Translations under genes and position numbers: made by a program
Part shown: piece after piece, positions 9,485 through 18,107 of the stretch
Layout: every line of letters starts with the position of its first letter
How positions within the stretch are numbered: position 1 is the stretch's first letter
Origin: Hyphomicrobiales bacterium
GTDB taxonomy: Bacteria; Pseudomonadota; Alphaproteobacteria; Rhizobiales; Rhizobiaceae
Reading direction: 5' to 3'
Length of the DNA: 64,000 bases
NCBI GenBank assembly: GCA_900466005.1
Contig: UEGQ01000015.1
Location: 235,737 to 299,736 of the forward strand
Notes under the pieces: model-generated
Database searches by the model: none
Told to the model about the DNA's origin: nothing
The model's input: only the letters and a program-made list of their open reading frames with translations

Positions 9485-11806
9485 TCACGCCGGCTGGGTG
9501 GCTTCCACGACGGCAAGCGCGGCCATGTTGACGACCCCGCGCGAGGTGACCGAGGTCGAGAGTACGTGGGCCGGCAGGGCCGCGCCCAGAAGGATGGGGC
9601 CGACGTGGAGTGCGTCCATCATCGTCCGCACGAGGCCGAGCGAGATGTTGGCGGCATCGAGGTTCGGGAAGACCAGGAGATTGGCTTCACCGGTGAGCGT
9701 GCTGTCGGGCATGGCGCGCTTGCGCAATGCTTCCGAGAGCGCCGAACCGCCCTGCATCTCGCCGTCGACCTCGAGGTCGGGAGCCCGCTCGCGGATCAGG
9801 CGCAGGGCCTCCCGCATCTTGCGGGCACTTTCGGAATCGCGCGAGCCGAAGTTCGAGTGGGTGAGAAGAGCCGCTTTCGGGGTGATCCCGAAGCGGCGGA
9901 TCTCGTTTGCGGCGAGCACCGTCGTTTCGGCGATTTCCGCGGCCGTCGGGTTGTAGGTTACGAAGGTGTCGGTGAAGAAGATCGCGCCGCGCTGGGAAAT
10001 CAGCAGGCTGAGGCCCGAGAAGGCGCAGACGCCCGGCTTCTTGCCGATGATCTGGCCGACGTCGCGCAGATGCCGGTCGAAACGGCCCTCGACACCGCAG
10101 ATCAACGCATCGGCATCACCGCGGCGAACCGCGAGCGCGCCGATGACCGTGTTGTTCGTGCGCACGATCGTACGGGCGGCTTCCGGGTTGATGCCGGCAC
10201 GGCCGACGAGCCCGAAATATTCCTCGACATAGTCGCGGTAGCGCGGATCGTCCTCCGGATTGACCACCTCGAAATCGGTGCCGGGGCGAATACGCAGCCC
10301 GAAGCGCTGGAGGCGGTTCTCGATGATCGGCGGGCGACCGATCAGGATCGGCTGGCCGATCCCTTCCTCGAGCAGCACCTGCGCGGCGCGCAGCACGCGT
10401 TCGTCCTCGCCTTCGGCGAAGATGACGCGCTTGGCCGGCGCCTTCTTGGCCGCCGTGAAAATCGGCTTCATGACGAAGCCGGAGCGGAAGACGAAGCGAT
10501 TGAGCTGGTCGAGATAGGTGTCGAAATCGGCGATAGGGCGGCGTGCGACGCCGCTTTCGGCTGCCGCTCTGGCAACCGCCGGAGCGATGCGCAGGATCAG
10601 GCGGGGATCGAAGGGCGAGGGGATGAGGTAGTTCGGGCCGAAGGTCGGAGATTCACCGGAATAGGCCTTCGCAGCCACTTCCGATACCTCTTCCCGGGCG
10701 AGCGCGGCGATCGCGCGCACGGCCGCCATCTTCATCTCTTCGTTGATGGTCGTGGCGCCGCAATCGAGCGCGCCGCGGAAGATGTAGGGGAAGCAGAGAA
10801 CGTTGTTCACCTGGTTCGGGAAGTCCGAACGGCCGGTGCAGATCATGGCGTCCGGGCGCGCCGCACGTGCGAGATCCGGCATGATTTCCGGCGTCGGATT
10901 GGCGAGCGCCATGATCAGCGGCTTCTCCGCCATGCGGGCGAGGAGTTCCGGCTTCAGGACGCCGGCGGCCGACAGGCCGAGGAAGACATCCGCGCCTTCG
11001 ATCGATTCCGACAGCGTGCGCTTGTCCGAGGGCTGGGCGTAGACGGACTTCCAACGGTCCATCAGGGCTTCGCGGCCGACATAGACCAGACCTTCGATGT
11101 CGTGGACCCAGATGTTCTCGCGGCGGGCGCCGAGCGTGACGAGAAGATTGAGACAGGCGAGTGCGGCTGCACCGGCACCCGAGGCGACGATCTTGACGTC
11201 CTCGATCTTCTTGCCGGCGAGATCGAGCCCGTTGAGGATTGCCGCGGCGACGATGATCGCGGTGCCGTGCTGGTCGTCGTGGAAGACGGGAATGTTCATC
11301 TTCTCACGGAGCTGCTGCTCCACTTCGAAGCATTCCGGCGCCTTGATATCCTCGAGATTGATGCCGCCGAAGGTCGGCTCGAGTGCGGAGATGGTCGAGA
11401 TCATCTCGTCGACGGCCGGGGCGCTGATCTCGATGTCGAAGACGTCGATGCCGGCGAACTTCTTGAACAGGACGGCCTTGCCTTCCATCACCGGCTTCGA
11501 GGCGAGCGGGCCGATATTGCCGAGGCCGAGCACCGCGGTGCCGTTCGACACCACGGCCACGAGGTTGCCGCGCGCAGTGTAATCGAAGGCCGTATCCGGC
11601 TCGTCACGGATGGCGAGGCAGGGCGCCGCCACACCCGGGGAATAGGCGAGTGCCAGGTCGCGCTGGTTGCCCAGCGGCTTGGTTGCCTGGATTTCGAGTT
11701 TCCCCGGTCGCGGATAGCGATGGTAGAAGAGCGCCTGCTCGTCGAGATCGCCGGAGGCCGGTTGCGGCTTCGTCTTGTCCTGAGAATTCATCGTGCCCAC
11801 TAACAT
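9485..11806 (-). CDS. dme: Malic enzyme fused to a phosphotransacetylase-like domain
   Basis: Oxidatively decarboxylates malate to pyruvate, feeding acetyl-CoA from C4 acids, which is central for bacteroids. The 773-residue chain has a malic domain (about 15-160, with [10 protein letters not shown]), a Rossmann NAD(P) domain (about 170-420, [17 protein letters not shown]) and a C-terminal phosphotransacetylase-like half (about 440-765). That half is inactive as an acetyltransferase in characterised homologues. Position next to sinR/sinI favours the NAD-dependent Dme over Tme. Start is ATG 11806 or ATG 11791 (MNSQDK); neither has a clear RBS. Confidence 0.92.
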   Translation of the reverse strand: MLVGTMNSQDKTKPQPASGDLDEQALFYHRYPRPGKLEIQATKPLGNQRDLALAYSPGVAAPCLAIRDEPDTAFDYTARGNLVAVVSNGTAVLGLGNIGPLASKPVMEGKAVLFKKFAGIDVFDIEISAPAVDEMISTISALEPTFGGINLEDIKAPECFEVEQQLREKMNIPVFHDDQHGTAIIVAAAILNGLDLAGKKIEDVKIVASGAGAAALACLNLLVTLGARRENIWVHDIEGLVYVGREALMDRWKSVYAQPSDKRTLSESIEGADVFLGLSAAGVLKPELLARMAEKPLIMALANPTPEIMPDLARAARPDAMICTGRSDFPNQVNNVLCFPYIFRGALDCGATTINEEMKMAAVRAIAALAREEVSEVAAKAYSGESPTFGPNYLIPSPFDPRLILRIAPAVARAAAESGVARRPIADFDTYLDQLNRFVFRSGFVMKPIFTAAKKAPAKRVIFAEGEDERVLRAAQVLLEEGIGQPILIGRPPIIENRLQRFGLRIRPGTDFEVVNPEDDPRYRDYVEEYFGLVGRAGINPEAARTIVRTNNTVIGALAVRRGDADALICGVEGRFDRHLRDVGQIIGKKPGVCAFSGLSLLISQRGAIFFTDTFVTYNPTAAEIAETTVLAANEIRRFGITPKAALLTHSNFGSRDSESARKMREALRLIRERAPDLEVDGEMQGGSALSEALRKRAMPDSTLTGEANLLVFPNLDAANISLGLVRTMMDALHVGPILLGAALPAHVLSTSVTSRGVVNMAALAVVEATQPA

Positions 11807-11894
11807 ATGTCTCTAAAGTCGAGACTCCTGAATACACGAAAAGTCCTCGGGGGGAAGTGTCTTCGGACGCTCTCCGGCGCCTCTCTGCCGCTTC

Positions 11895-12068
11895 TCAGAC
11901 GCCCGGCGTGAAAAGCGGCGGAAGCGAGGTGGCATGCACGCCGTATTTGGAGGTGCACTTGCCGTCAGCCGTCTGCTGACAGGTTGCGGCCTTGTCGATC
12001 GAGCCGGTGGTCTGCGAGCAACCGGCGAGGGTCGCGGCGATGAGCGTGGCGAGGACGATCTTTTTCAT
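11895..12068 (-). CDS. Small lipoprotein, 57 residues
   Basis: MKKIVLATLIAATLAGC is a clear lipoprotein signal with a lipobox ending in C17; the mature part is only about 41 residues with two more cysteines (ATCQQTADGKC). The chosen ATG at 12068 has AGGAGCCAGGA upstream; a longer frame to 12146 lacks support. It is transcribed away from the TetR gene, and its promoter is overlaid by two palindromes. Function unknown; it does not show the typical entericidin sequence. Confidence 0.75.
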   Translation of the reverse strand: MKKIVLATLIAATLAGCSQTTGSIDKAATCQQTADGKCTSKYGVHATSLPPLFTPGV

Positions 12069-12120
12069 TTTCCTGGCTCCTGGTGTCGGCCGTCGCGGGC
12101 AATCCGCGCAGCCGTTGTGT

Positions 12121-12156
12121 GAACTTACAAGTTCTATATTGAACATAAGTGTTCAA
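12121..12156. promoter_or_regulatory. Tandem palindromic operators in the lipoprotein/TetR divergent region
   Basis: Two 14-bp dyads share the form GAAC-N6-GTTC: 12121-12134 (GAACTT-AC-AAGTTC) and 12141-12154, the latter inside the perfect dyad TTGAACA-TAAG-TGTTCAA at 12139-12156. Their centres are 20 bp apart, two helical turns. They overlap the -10 and spacer of the lipoprotein promoter. The adjacent TetR regulator is the obvious candidate ligand. Confidence 0.6.
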
Positions 12157-12163
12157 ATTTCAA
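12135..12163 (-). promoter_or_regulatory. Sigma70-type promoter for the small lipoprotein
   Basis: On the minus strand, TTGAAA (12163-12158), a 17-bp spacer and AATATA (12140-12135) make a good promoter, with a start near 12128 and a roughly 60-nt leader. Both GAAC-N6-GTTC dyads cover it, which suits repression. Confidence 0.5.
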
Positions 12164-12254
12164 CGGCAATGAGGTAAAAAGAACGAGATGAATTGACGCA
12201 GCCGGAATTCCTGCAATTTTACGGGAGCAGGGGAGCGTCGAAAGGAAGGATGTC

Positions 12255-12851
12255 TTGAGTATCAAAACCCGGATCCGGGATGCGGCGATGTGCCTCTTTG
12301 CCAGAAAGGGTGGTGATCGGGTCACCATCAGCGAGCTGGCGGACGAGGCCGGTGTCGCGCGTGGCACCGTCTACAACACCATTCCCGATCCCGGTGCGCT
12401 CTTCGAGGACATCGCCGGTGACCTCGCGCGGGAGATGCAGGACCGGGTGGTGGCGAGCATGGCCGATCTCACCGATCCTGCTTTGCGGCTGGCCTGCGGA
12501 GTCCGCCTGTTCATTCGGCGAGCCCATGAGGAGCCGCATTGGGGCCGTTTCCTCGTCCGCTTCAGTTTCACCAACCGCGCGCTGCACGGATTGCTGACCG
12601 GCTCCTCGACGGCGGACATCCTGAAGGGGATCGAACAGGGGCGCTACGTCGTGCCGCAGGAGCACGTCACCTCGGTGGTCGCGATGATCGGCGGAACGAC
12701 ACTTGCCGCCATGCTGCTCGTCCAGGAGGGGCACAAGACCTGGCGGGAGGCCGGCAGCGAGGCGGCCGAACTGCTGCTGGCGGCGCTCGGGGTGGATCGG
12801 GAGGAAGCGAGAGCGATCGCGACCCGGAAGCTACCGCCGCTTTCCGACTGA
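12255..12851 (+). CDS. TetR-family transcription regulator
   Basis: A 198-residue regulator. The N-terminal helix-turn-helix is at about 5-50 (IRDAAMCLFARKGGDRVTI, then ELADEAGVARGTVYN) with the usual DEAGVARGTVYNTIPD recognition segment. The C-terminal ligand domain is not assignable. The start is TTG, with AAGGAAGGA upstream; the nearby ATG at 12250 is out of frame and stops after two codons. Divergent from the small lipoprotein, it probably controls that gene and itself through the operators at 12121-12156. Confidence 0.85.
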   Translation: MSIKTRIRDAAMCLFARKGGDRVTISELADEAGVARGTVYNTIPDPGALFEDIAGDLAREMQDRVVASMADLTDPALRLACGVRLFIRRAHEEPHWGRFLVRFSFTNRALHGLLTGSSTADILKGIEQGRYVVPQEHVTSVVAMIGGTTLAAMLLVQEGHKTWREAGSEAAELLLAALGVDREEARAIATRKLPPLSD

Positions 12852-12960
12852 ATGCGCCATGCCGGAACGACGGCTTTCGCGGGAGTTCAATCCCCCACGC
12901 ATGTCATCAAGCTGAAACACGACTCTGGTTTTAGAGGCTGAGAACGCCAATACCCAGAGG

Positions 12961-13842
12961 ATGACCCTCGTGAGTGCAAATGCGGATACCCGCCACTTCA
13001 GGACGCTCTTCATTTCGGACGTGCACCTCGGTTCGAAGGCTGCGAAGGCCGACTTCCTGATCGATTTCCTCCGGTACCACGAGGCCGAGACGATCGTGCT
13101 CGTGGGCGACATCGTCGACGGATGGCGGCTGAAGCGCAGCTGGTACTGGCCGCAGGACTGCAATGACGTGGTGCAGAAGCTGTTGCGCAAGGCACGCAAG
13201 GGGACGCGGATCATCTACATCCCCGGCAATCACGACGAATTCCTGCGCGGTTTCCCCGGTAGCCATTTCGGCGGCATCGAGGTGGCGGAGCGCATCGTCC
13301 ACGAGGCGGCGGACGGCAAGAAATACCTGGTGCTCCATGGTGACGAATTCGACGTGGTGGTTCGCAACGCGCGACTTCTCGCCTATCTCGGCGACTGGGC
13401 CTACGATACGGCGATCGCGATCAACGTTCTCCTGGCGGCCGTCCGGCGCCGTCTCGGAATGCCCTACTGGTCGTTCTCCGCCTGGGCGAAACTGCAGGTG
13501 AAGCAGGCAGTGAACTTCATCGGCGAGTTCCAGAAGGTGGTCGTCGAGGAGGCGCGCCGCAACGGCGTCGATGGCGTGATCTGCGGGCATATCCATCATG
13601 CGGTGATGGAAGAGATCGATGGCATTCGCTACATCAACACCGGAGACTGGGTGGAAAGTTGCACGGCGATCGCCGAGCATCACGACGGCCGTTTCGAACT
13701 CATTTCCTGGGATCACCTGATCCAGACCCCGACGGCCAAGGGAATCACCCGCGCCGCGAACGCGCTTGCGATCCCGCTCCATGTCGCAAAACCGGCCGAA
13801 GCGGACGCGGAAGCCGCTCTGGTGCCTTCCGTCGGACACTGA
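12961..13842 (+). CDS. Calcineurin-like metallophosphoesterase, UDP-2,3-diacylglucosamine diphosphatase family
   Basis: The 293-residue protein carries the full metallophosphoesterase motif set: ISDVHLG (D20, H22), VGDIVDG, PGNHDEF, LHGDEFD and CGHIHHA. The sequence resembles the LpxH-like hydrolases that cleave UDP-2,3-diacylglucosamine in lipid A synthesis. Many rhizobia also have LpxI for that step, so this may be a paralogue with another nucleotide or phospholipid substrate. No signal peptide or membrane span. It stands alone between the TetR gene and the Mla operon. Confidence 0.8.
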   Translation: MTLVSANADTRHFRTLFISDVHLGSKAAKADFLIDFLRYHEAETIVLVGDIVDGWRLKRSWYWPQDCNDVVQKLLRKARKGTRIIYIPGNHDEFLRGFPGSHFGGIEVAERIVHEAADGKKYLVLHGDEFDVVVRNARLLAYLGDWAYDTAIAINVLLAAVRRRLGMPYWSFSAWAKLQVKQAVNFIGEFQKVVVEEARRNGVDGVICGHIHHAVMEEIDGIRYINTGDWVESCTAIAEHHDGRFELISWDHLIQTPTAKGITRAANALAIPLHVAKPAEADAEAALVPSVGH

Positions 13843-14015
13843 CAGGCCGGGTTCTCTGAGAAAGATGTGGTTTCGCGGCTACGCAGGCCGTCAAACTCCG
13901 CGTTCCGGATTCCAATGAGGGCACCTCAGGTTATACTGCCGCCTGATCTGGTGTAAGCCCGTTGCAGTCGCGAATCTTCGCTCGAAAACCGTCAGCCTGT
14001 GAGAGACGCCTGACC

Positions 14016-15158
14016 TTGAATGATCATCCAGGAACCGCTGCCATCGAGGAAGGCGGCCTGCCGGGCGGCGGGCGACGGCTGATCCTGTCCGGGACCTGGC
14101 GCAACAACACCCTCGCCGGCGTATTGCCGAGCATCGAACGCCTGGGCTCCGACGGAGGTGCCCCCGTCGAACTCGACCTCTCGGGCATCGACGGGATGGA
14201 CACGGCGGGGGCCTGGCTCGTGCGACGCATCGTCACCGGCCGCGAGGCAGGGGGAAGTACGGTCAGTCTCACGGGTGGCACCCCGGCCATGCAGGAACTC
14301 ATCCGGGCTTTGCCCGAAACGGTGGAGGCGCCGCATCACGCCGAGGAAAAGGAGCCGCTCTTCATCCGCACTTTCGGGCCTGTCGGCGTCATCATGGCGC
14401 ACCTCTGGCAGGACACCGTCGCGATGATGTATGTGCTCGGCTCGGCTGTTCGGGGGGCGCAGATGAAGCTCGGCCGCGGGTCGGGCGTGTCGCCGGCTTC
14501 CGTGGTCAACCAGCTCGACCATATGGGGGTTCGCGCCGTTCCGATCATCGTGCTGATGTCCTTCCTGATCGGCGCGATCATCGCCCAGCAGGGGGCCTTC
14601 CAGCTGCGCTACTTCGGGGCCGAGATCTTCGTGGTTGACCTCGTCGGCATTCTGCAGCTGCGCGAGATCGGCGTGCTGCTGACGGCGATCATGATCGCCG
14701 GTCGCTCCGGAAGCGCGATCACCGCCGAGATCGGCTCGATGAAGATGCGCGAGGAGATCGACGCGCTGAAGGTCATCGGCCTCAATCCCGTGGGCGTCCT
14801 CGTCTTTCCGCGGCTGGTCGCGCTGGTCGTAGCGCTGCCGCTGCTGACGGTCGTCGCCAATTTCGCGGCCCTTTACGGCGCGGCGTTGGTGGCATGGGGC
14901 TATTCCGGGATCACCTTCGACGTGTTCACGACGCGCCTCAACCAGGCAATCGACTATTCGACCATCGCCTCCGGCATGATCAAGGCACCCTTCATGGCGC
15001 TGATCATCGGAATTGTTTCGGCTGTCGAAGGCATGAAGGTCGGCGGAAGTGCCGAGTCGCTCGGTCGCCACGTGACGACTTCAGTGGTGAAGTCGATCTT
15101 CGTCGTCATCCTCGTGGACGGGCTGTTTGCCATGTTCTACGCCGCGATCGACTTCTGA
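14016..15158 (+). CDS. mlaE: MlaB-MlaE fusion: STAS domain plus ABC lipid-transport permease
   Basis: First gene of a phospholipid-transport operon. The N-terminal 90 residues form a STAS domain (LILSGTWRNNTLAG, LDLSGIDGMDTAGAWLVRRI), the part supplied by separate MlaB in E. coli. The rest is a five-to-six-span MlaE permease with GRSGSAITAEIGSMKMREEIDA, the family signature. The frame is open from TTG 13962. I prefer TTG 14016 because it has GAGAG upstream and starts just before the STAS fold. mlaF follows after 11 nt. Confidence 0.88.
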   Translation: MNDHPGTAAIEEGGLPGGGRRLILSGTWRNNTLAGVLPSIERLGSDGGAPVELDLSGIDGMDTAGAWLVRRIVTGREAGGSTVSLTGGTPAMQELIRALPETVEAPHHAEEKEPLFIRTFGPVGVIMAHLWQDTVAMMYVLGSAVRGAQMKLGRGSGVSPASVVNQLDHMGVRAVPIIVLMSFLIGAIIAQQGAFQLRYFGAEIFVVDLVGILQLREIGVLLTAIMIAGRSGSAITAEIGSMKMREEIDALKVIGLNPVGVLVFPRLVALVVALPLLTVVANFAALYGAALVAWGYSGITFDVFTTRLNQAIDYSTIASGMIKAPFMALIIGIVSAVEGMKVGGSAESLGRHVTTSVVKSIFVVILVDGLFAMFYAAIDF

Positions 15159-15169
15159 CGGAGGACGTG

Positions 15170-15991
15170 ATGAACGAAGCCTCCGCAGCACCGATGACAC
15201 AGGAGAGGGAAACGGTCCTGTCTGTTCGCGGCCTCACCGTCGCTTTCGGCGACAAGGTCGTTCTCGACAACCTGGATCTCGACGTCTACCGCGGCGAAAT
15301 CCTCGGCTTCGTCGGGGCCTCCGGCGCGGGCAAGTCGGTGCTGATGCGCACCGTCCTGCGTCTCCTGCCGCGGCGCGCCGGCACGATCCGCATTCTTGGC
15401 GCTGACTACGACAAGGTAAGCGAAGCGGAGCGGATGAACCTTGATACCCGTCTTGGCGTGCTGTTCCAGCATGGGGCGTTGTTTTCGGCGCTCACCGTCA
15501 AGGAGAACATCCAGCTTCCGATGCGGGAGTATCTCGATTTGCCGCAGTGGCTGATGGATGAGCTTGCCTATCTGAAGATCAATCTGGTCGGCCTCGATCG
15601 GGATGCCGCCGACAAATATCCTTCCGAACTTTCCGGCGGGATGACCAAGCGTGCGGCACTCGCACGTGCGCTTGCGCTCGATCCGGACCTCGTCTTCCTC
15701 GACGAGCCGACGTCGGGCCTCGATCCTATCGGTGCGGCCGAATTCGACGAGTTGATCGCCCAGCTTCGCGACACGCTGGGGCTCACGGTCTACATGGTGA
15801 CGCACGATCTCGACAGCCTGTTTTCCGTCTGTGACCGCATCGCGGTACTCGGGCAGAAGCGGGTCTTGGTCGAAGGAACGTTAGACGATATGCTCGCCTG
15901 CGACGACGAATGGGTGAAGACCTATTTCAGGGGCAAGCGGGCTCGATCCATACCACGGCCGGGACATTCCGGCGACAATCCGGTGAAGTGA
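15170..15991 (+). CDS. mlaF: ABC transporter ATPase, MlaF type
   Basis: Energises the lipid transporter. The 273-residue protein has Walker A GASGAGKS, Q-loop FQHGALFS, signature LSGGMTKRAALARA, Walker B LVFLDEP followed by TSGLDP, and the switch histidine VTHDL. All are intact, and the LSGGMxKR form is typical of MlaF/Ttg2A. ATG 15170 has GGAGG 5 nt upstream. It lies between mlaE and mlaD with short gaps, so one transcript is likely. Confidence 0.92.
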   Translation: MNEASAAPMTQERETVLSVRGLTVAFGDKVVLDNLDLDVYRGEILGFVGASGAGKSVLMRTVLRLLPRRAGTIRILGADYDKVSEAERMNLDTRLGVLFQHGALFSALTVKENIQLPMREYLDLPQWLMDELAYLKINLVGLDRDAADKYPSELSGGMTKRAALARALALDPDLVFLDEPTSGLDPIGAAEFDELIAQLRDTLGLTVYMVTHDLDSLFSVCDRIAVLGQKRVLVEGTLDDMLACDDEWVKTYFRGKRARSIPRPGHSGDNPVK

Positions 15992-16000
15992 CAGGTCTCC

Positions 16001-17371
16001 ATGGAAACCAGAGCCAATTACGCAATCGTCGGTTTTTTCACGGTTTTCGTCATCGCTGCCGCATTCGGATTCGTCTACTGGATGGCCGAGTACGGCAGGG
16101 GAGGCCCCGTGGCTGCGCTGACCATCAAGATACCAGGCTCCGCCAACGGCCTGAGTATCGGCTCGCCGGTGCGCTTCAACGGCATTGCCGTCGGTACGGT
16201 TCGCAGCCTCCTCATCGACAAGGATGACCCGACGTTTTCGATCGCCAACACCGAGGTCCAGGCGGACGCGCCGGTCACCCAGTCGACCAAGGCCGTTCTC
16301 GAGATCCAGGGCCTGACCGGGGCGGCGTATATCGAGCTTTCCGGGACCGCGGCGGGCGGCGAGAACATTCTGCAGCGCGAGCTTTCGACCGGCGAGCCGG
16401 CCGTGCTGGTCGCCGAGCAGTCAAGCGTGACCAACCTGCTTTCGACCGCCGACAAGATCCTCAGGCGGGCGGACGACGCGATCGGCCAGTTCCAGGGTTT
16501 CGTCAACGATGCGCGCGGGCCACTCACCAACACGATCAAGAACGCCGAGACATTTTCCAAGTCGCTCGCCGACAATGCCGATGGCATCGACAAGTTCCTG
16601 AAGAGTGTCGGCGATCTCTCTGACACGGTATCCAGCCTCTCCGGCCGGCTTGATTCGACGCTGTCGGCTGCGGAAGACCTCTTCCGGGCCCTGAACTCGG
16701 AGAAGATCGACAGGATTCTCGCCAATACGGAAAAGTTCACCGGCAACCTCGCCGAGACGGCCGACAAGATCGGCCCGGCGATCGACAGCTTCAAGGAGAC
16801 CGCGGAGACTTTTCAGAAGTTCGGGGTCTCCGCCGAGGAGACGCTCTCCCAGGTGCGCGAACTCGTTGCCGCGGTCGACCGGCAGAAGGTGTCGAAGGTG
16901 GTCGACGACGTATCGGTCGCCTCGGCGGACGCCCGTGCGGCCATTGCCAACTTCCAGCAGTTCAGCGAGAAGATCAGCGCTCGCCAGGAGGATATCGATC
17001 AGGCGATCACCGATTTCACGCAGCTCGGAAACAAGCTCAACAACGCCTCCGACCAGCTCGACGGCATCCTCAAGAAGGTCGATGCCTTCCTCGGCTCGGG
17101 CGAGGCGGACTCGTTGAGTGTCGAGGCGCGCAAGACGCTGGTCTCCATCCGCAATGCGGCGGACAATCTGAACGCCCGGATCGGGCCGATCGCCGACAAT
17201 TTCGCGCGCTTCTCGAACACCGGGCTTCGCGACATCCAGGCGCTCGTCGACGATACGCGCCAGACGGTCCGCGGGCTCGACGACGCAATCAGCAATTTCG
17301 ACCGGAACCCGCAGAGGTTGCTTTTCGGCGGGGAAACGGTCAAGCAATACGACGGGCGGACTCGGCGCTGA
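16001..17371 (+). CDS. mlaD: MCE-domain substrate-binding protein, MlaD type
   Basis: Anchored by one N-terminal membrane helix (about 8-28), with a single periplasmic MCE domain at about 38-120 (IKIPGSANGLSIGSPVRFNGIAVGTVRSL). A long helical tail follows (about 140-440). At 456 residues it is far longer than E. coli MlaD (183 residues). The extended coiled tail could form a channel or needle across the periplasm, as in PqiB/LetB-type MCE proteins. The start is 9 nt after the mlaF stop. Confidence 0.9.
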   Translation: METRANYAIVGFFTVFVIAAAFGFVYWMAEYGRGGPVAALTIKIPGSANGLSIGSPVRFNGIAVGTVRSLLIDKDDPTFSIANTEVQADAPVTQSTKAVLEIQGLTGAAYIELSGTAAGGENILQRELSTGEPAVLVAEQSSVTNLLSTADKILRRADDAIGQFQGFVNDARGPLTNTIKNAETFSKSLADNADGIDKFLKSVGDLSDTVSSLSGRLDSTLSAAEDLFRALNSEKIDRILANTEKFTGNLAETADKIGPAIDSFKETAETFQKFGVSAEETLSQVRELVAAVDRQKVSKVVDDVSVASADARAAIANFQQFSEKISARQEDIDQAITDFTQLGNKLNNASDQLDGILKKVDAFLGSGEADSLSVEARKTLVSIRNAADNLNARIGPIADNFARFSNTGLRDIQALVDDTRQTVRGLDDAISNFDRNPQRLLFGGETVKQYDGRTRR

Positions 17372-17402
17372 CGGTTCGAAGGCCGGAAGGGACAAGGTGG
17401 GC

Positions 17403-18023
17403 ATGGGAGAATCGGAATTCGATTTGCGCAGGCGGCGCCTTCTATGGGGCGTGGTGGTTCTGCCTATGGTGGCTGTGGGGCTTGCCGGCTGCGGAACAGC
17501 GCCGGCGAAGAACGACACGTTCGACCTTTCGGTGGCGGCGACCGTCGAGACCAAGGCTCAGGCGAAGAAGCGCCAGATTCTGATTGCCGATCCCTCCGCG
17601 CTGAAGGCGCTGGACAGCGATCAGATCATGGTTCGCGTCTCGTCCTCCGAAATCCAGTACCTGGCAAAATCGCAGTGGAGCGACCGCTTGCCGCGCATGG
17701 TGCAGTCGAAGCTCGTCGAGGCGTTCGAGAATACCGGCCGGATCGGCGGCGTCGGCAAACCGGGGCAGGGGCTGGCGATCGACTATCAGCTCGTCACCGA
17801 CATCCGCGCCTTCGAGATCGACACCACGGGCAGCGACCGCGCCGTCGTCGAGATATCCCTGAAGCTGCTTAACGACCGCAACGGCACCGTGAAGGCCCAG
17901 AAGGTGTTCTCCGCAAGCGTGCCCGCGGCGGGCGTGTCGAGCCCGTCCTATGTCCGCGCTCTCGACCGTGCCTTTGCGCAGGTCACGGGCGAGATGGTCG
18001 CCTGGACGCTGGCACAACTCTGA
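17403..18023 (+). CDS. ABC-type transport auxiliary lipoprotein (PqiC-like)
   Basis: Last gene of the Mla/MCE operon. It has an arginine-rich start (RRRRLLWGVVVLP) and a lipobox, LAGC, at about residue 30. The body fits the ABC-transport auxiliary family (IMVRVSSSEIQYLAKSQWSDRLPRMVQSKLVEAFENTG), which in PqiC sits at the outer membrane as partner of an MCE protein. GTG 17397 or ATG 17403 can start it. Together the four genes look like a hybrid of Mla (permease with STAS) and Pqi (long MCE plus lipoprotein). Confidence 0.85.
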   Translation: MGESEFDLRRRRLLWGVVVLPMVAVGLAGCGTAPAKNDTFDLSVAATVETKAQAKKRQILIADPSALKALDSDQIMVRVSSSEIQYLAKSQWSDRLPRMVQSKLVEAFENTGRIGGVGKPGQGLAIDYQLVTDIRAFEIDTTGSDRAVVEISLKLLNDRNGTVKAQKVFSASVPAAGVSSPSYVRALDRAFAQVTGEMVAWTLAQL

Positions 18024-18049
18024 CATCCTTCCGCTCGTCGGAAACGAAA

Positions 18050-18084
18050 AAGCCCCGGAATGGCGCTCACCATTCCGGGGCTTT
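18050..18084. terminator. Bidirectional intrinsic terminator
   Basis: A perfect stem of about 14 bp (left arm ending GCCCCGGAATGG, loop CGCTCA, right arm CCATTCCGGGGC) is flanked by A-run and T-run. It sits between the convergent Mla operon and the growth-pole gene and serves both strands. Confidence 0.85.
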
Positions 18085-18107
18085 CGTTTGTCGCGTTCTC
18101 GTGCCGC

